From Rhizophagus sp. LPA8_4_AMF (Eukaryota; Glomeromycota; Glomeromycetes; Glomerales; Glomeraceae), in assembly GCA_021464525.1 (NCBI GenBank), contig JADRCO010000388.1, forward strand, positions 1 to 34,925: DNA of 34,925 nt, read 5' to 3'. The position numbers and the translations under genes were made by a program. This document shows, one piece after another, positions 33,234-34,925 of this stretch (position 1 is its first letter; every line of letters starts with the position of its first letter). Below the pieces are notes generated by a model. It was not told the DNA's origin and did no database searches. It saw only the letters and a list, made by a program, of their open reading frames with translations.

Positions 33234-34512
33234 TTGTATTAATAGCTTCATTTCACTTCAGATTAGTAAGTAATACTTACTACAAAACAAATTGTTACAA
33301 AAAAGCTCACCATATTTTTTTTGTAGTATGTATGTTTTTTTGAAAAATAAAATTGCAGATTAAAAATAAAAATATAAGAAAATATAAAATTCTATACGTA
33401 ATAACGAAGGATTTATGTAAATGTTTGCAAATGTTGTTGATAAAACTGTAATGATTTTTTTTTTTTAATATGTATACTAAGTCTCAACCATCCAGATTAA
33501 TTAATACTTTTGCGGTGTAAATATACATAAGTATAGTACGCATTGTACGTAAGAAATATAACCATTGTATTCAAGCGCAGCAACAAAAAATATTGTTATC
33601 GAAAAGACCCATGGGTAATGAGAATATTACTTACGGCAAGGCTTCTGTGGAAAGCCCCTGGGAATTCATGAGAATTTTTTTTATTTAATATTACGAGACA
33701 TCGCGACGCTGCAATTGTGCCTAAATTAAATAATGTGTTTGAGAATATTAAAAACTGCGTAAATTTTACCCATATAAAGTATTTGTGTTACCATTCTCCA
33801 TACTTCGATTAAAATTATTTATTAAACGTGTTATTTTATTCCTAAAAATGTAGAAATTTCTTTTATTTGTAAGAATGAGCAAACTACATAAATACAAATT
33901 AATCATTATACATAACTTATTAAATATGTTTTTATTAATGATAATAATTATGATTTGAAGATTGATATTTTCAAATCAAATTTTCGTATTTTCGTTGCTT
34001 TAAAAATAAATTAGTCATAGTTATGAAATAATTAAGACATTGATAAATGCAACAATTTTTTCATAATTATTTGCACAAGGCGCATGTAATTAATACGTTG
34101 GCGGTTACACAATTATTCTCGATACGTCGTATTCTTACTATCGTTTTTCAAATAACAAAATTTTTTAACCATAAATGTCGTTTAGGCTTCTTCTTTTAAA
34201 TATGAGTTTATAAAAAATAAGTATTTAAAAATCTCTAAGAATTACTCTATTTTTATTGATCATGATCATGCAATTTTCCCATGATTCAAAAGTAATAGGT
34301 TATTATTAGATTCTAGTGTTGCTAACGTCATTTTGACACTTTTTCCTTATTTTATAGCAGAAAAATAGCAAAAAAAGTTATGAGTCACAAGAAAAAAAGA
34401 TGAACGAACTCTAGCACCGCCACCGAAAAGTTTGTCAGTTACACGCGCCGGTTACATGTGATATCGGATAGTAGTCTCATTTTAATCAATTACGTCAGAT
34501 TACCGTCTAGCA

Positions 34513-34641
34513 CTGCATATAATACCCCGGGTCTTATACAAAAAACTCGTTTTAAAAATTGAGTAATACCCGGGGGTACTTCATTAGATACCGAGTACTA
34601 TAGATGGTAGGATACTATAAGTGGGGGGTATTATACTGCAG
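34513..34641. mobile_element. MITE-like element with CTGCA(G)TATAATACCCC termini
   Basis: CTGCATATAATACCCC (34513-34528) is matched in inverse by GGGGTATTATACTGCAG (34625-34641), one base of difference. The 129-bp interval is unusually rich in G-runs for this window (CCCGGGGGTAC, GGGGGG). There is no open frame. Short terminal inverted repeats with a short non-coding body are the hallmark of MITEs. Target duplications could not be fixed by eye. Confidence 0.6.
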
Positions 34642-34925
34642 GGGGTATTTTGTAACACTTATTTATGATACACGGCCGATCTTAAATTATATATAAAAAC
34701 AAATGAATTCTGTTCGTTTCAGATTTTTCATACTCAAAAAGATTTTTTCATGTTAAGAAAATGCAGAATAGCTTGGTATTTGTATTTGATAATTGTAAAA
34801 AAAAAGGAGTTTTATTGCCGTAAACAAGCATTAGATAAGCATACAATATGGCCGATCCTGAAAATATAACGTACTGTAATACGGCAAATAAATGGATTTT
34901 ACAGTATTTTAATATAATTGGGAGA

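Larger units (their letters stand above)
28519..34925. other. Gene-poor AT-rich stretch with repeat and coding relics
   Basis: More than 6 kb with no multi-exon gene recognised. It holds inverted-repeat elements (listed separately) and short coding-like islands near 29395-29510, 30310-30435, 31879-32106 and 33138-33233, plus long AT tracts. None of the islands could be joined to neighbours through credible splice sites. Confidence 0.5.

Overview
The window reads as nuclear DNA of a fungus with a strongly AT-rich genome. Genes are split by short GT-AG introns (mostly 75-280 nt, donors GTAAGT, GTATGT or GTGAGT). Homopolymer A/T runs are everywhere, and a fungal-style autophagy and STRIPAK gene complement is present. 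A short kinase-like gene carrying the 'WIPY..F..I.YI' start known from the expanded kinase family of arbuscular mycorrhizal fungi points to Glomeromycotina, for example Rhizophagus. That placement is inference; no marker gene is present. I found no rRNA, tRNA, CRISPR array or bacterial-type operon.

The gene-rich part is roughly 0.3-22 kb. From left to right it holds: a beta-thymosin-like actin-binding peptide (minus, 2 coding exons plus a 5'UTR intron); the autophagy E2-like enzyme ATG10 (minus, 5 exons); a four-span MARVEL-type membrane protein (plus, 6 exons); a NIPA-type magnesium transporter (plus, 3 exons); an FHA/coiled-coil/tail-anchored protein of the SLMAP/PRO45/Far9 type (plus, 5 exons); a large ankyrin-DysF-MIT-like-FYVE-RING protein (plus, 8 exons); and an unrecognised signal-peptide plus seven-span receptor-like protein (minus, 7 exons). 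I rebuilt each gene by following the reading frame across splice sites, and the exon phases close exactly in every case except the thymosin 3' end.

The gene-poor part, 22-34.9 kb, contains one convincing gene: a truncated pseudokinase-like protein at 28 kb (2 exons). The rest is AT-rich DNA with palindromes, MITE-like inverted-repeat elements and several short coding-looking islands, which look like relics of mobile elements or dead genes.

The genes do not form a pathway cluster. Several act on endomembranes: ATG10 in autophagosome formation, the FYVE/RING protein on PI3P membranes, the SLMAP-like protein as a tail-anchored STRIPAK subunit, and NIPA in membrane Mg2+ transport. The most unusual items are the ANK-DysF-MIT-FYVE-RING architecture, the seven-span orphan with a glycosylated ectodomain, the fungal beta-thymosin, and the truncated kinase.
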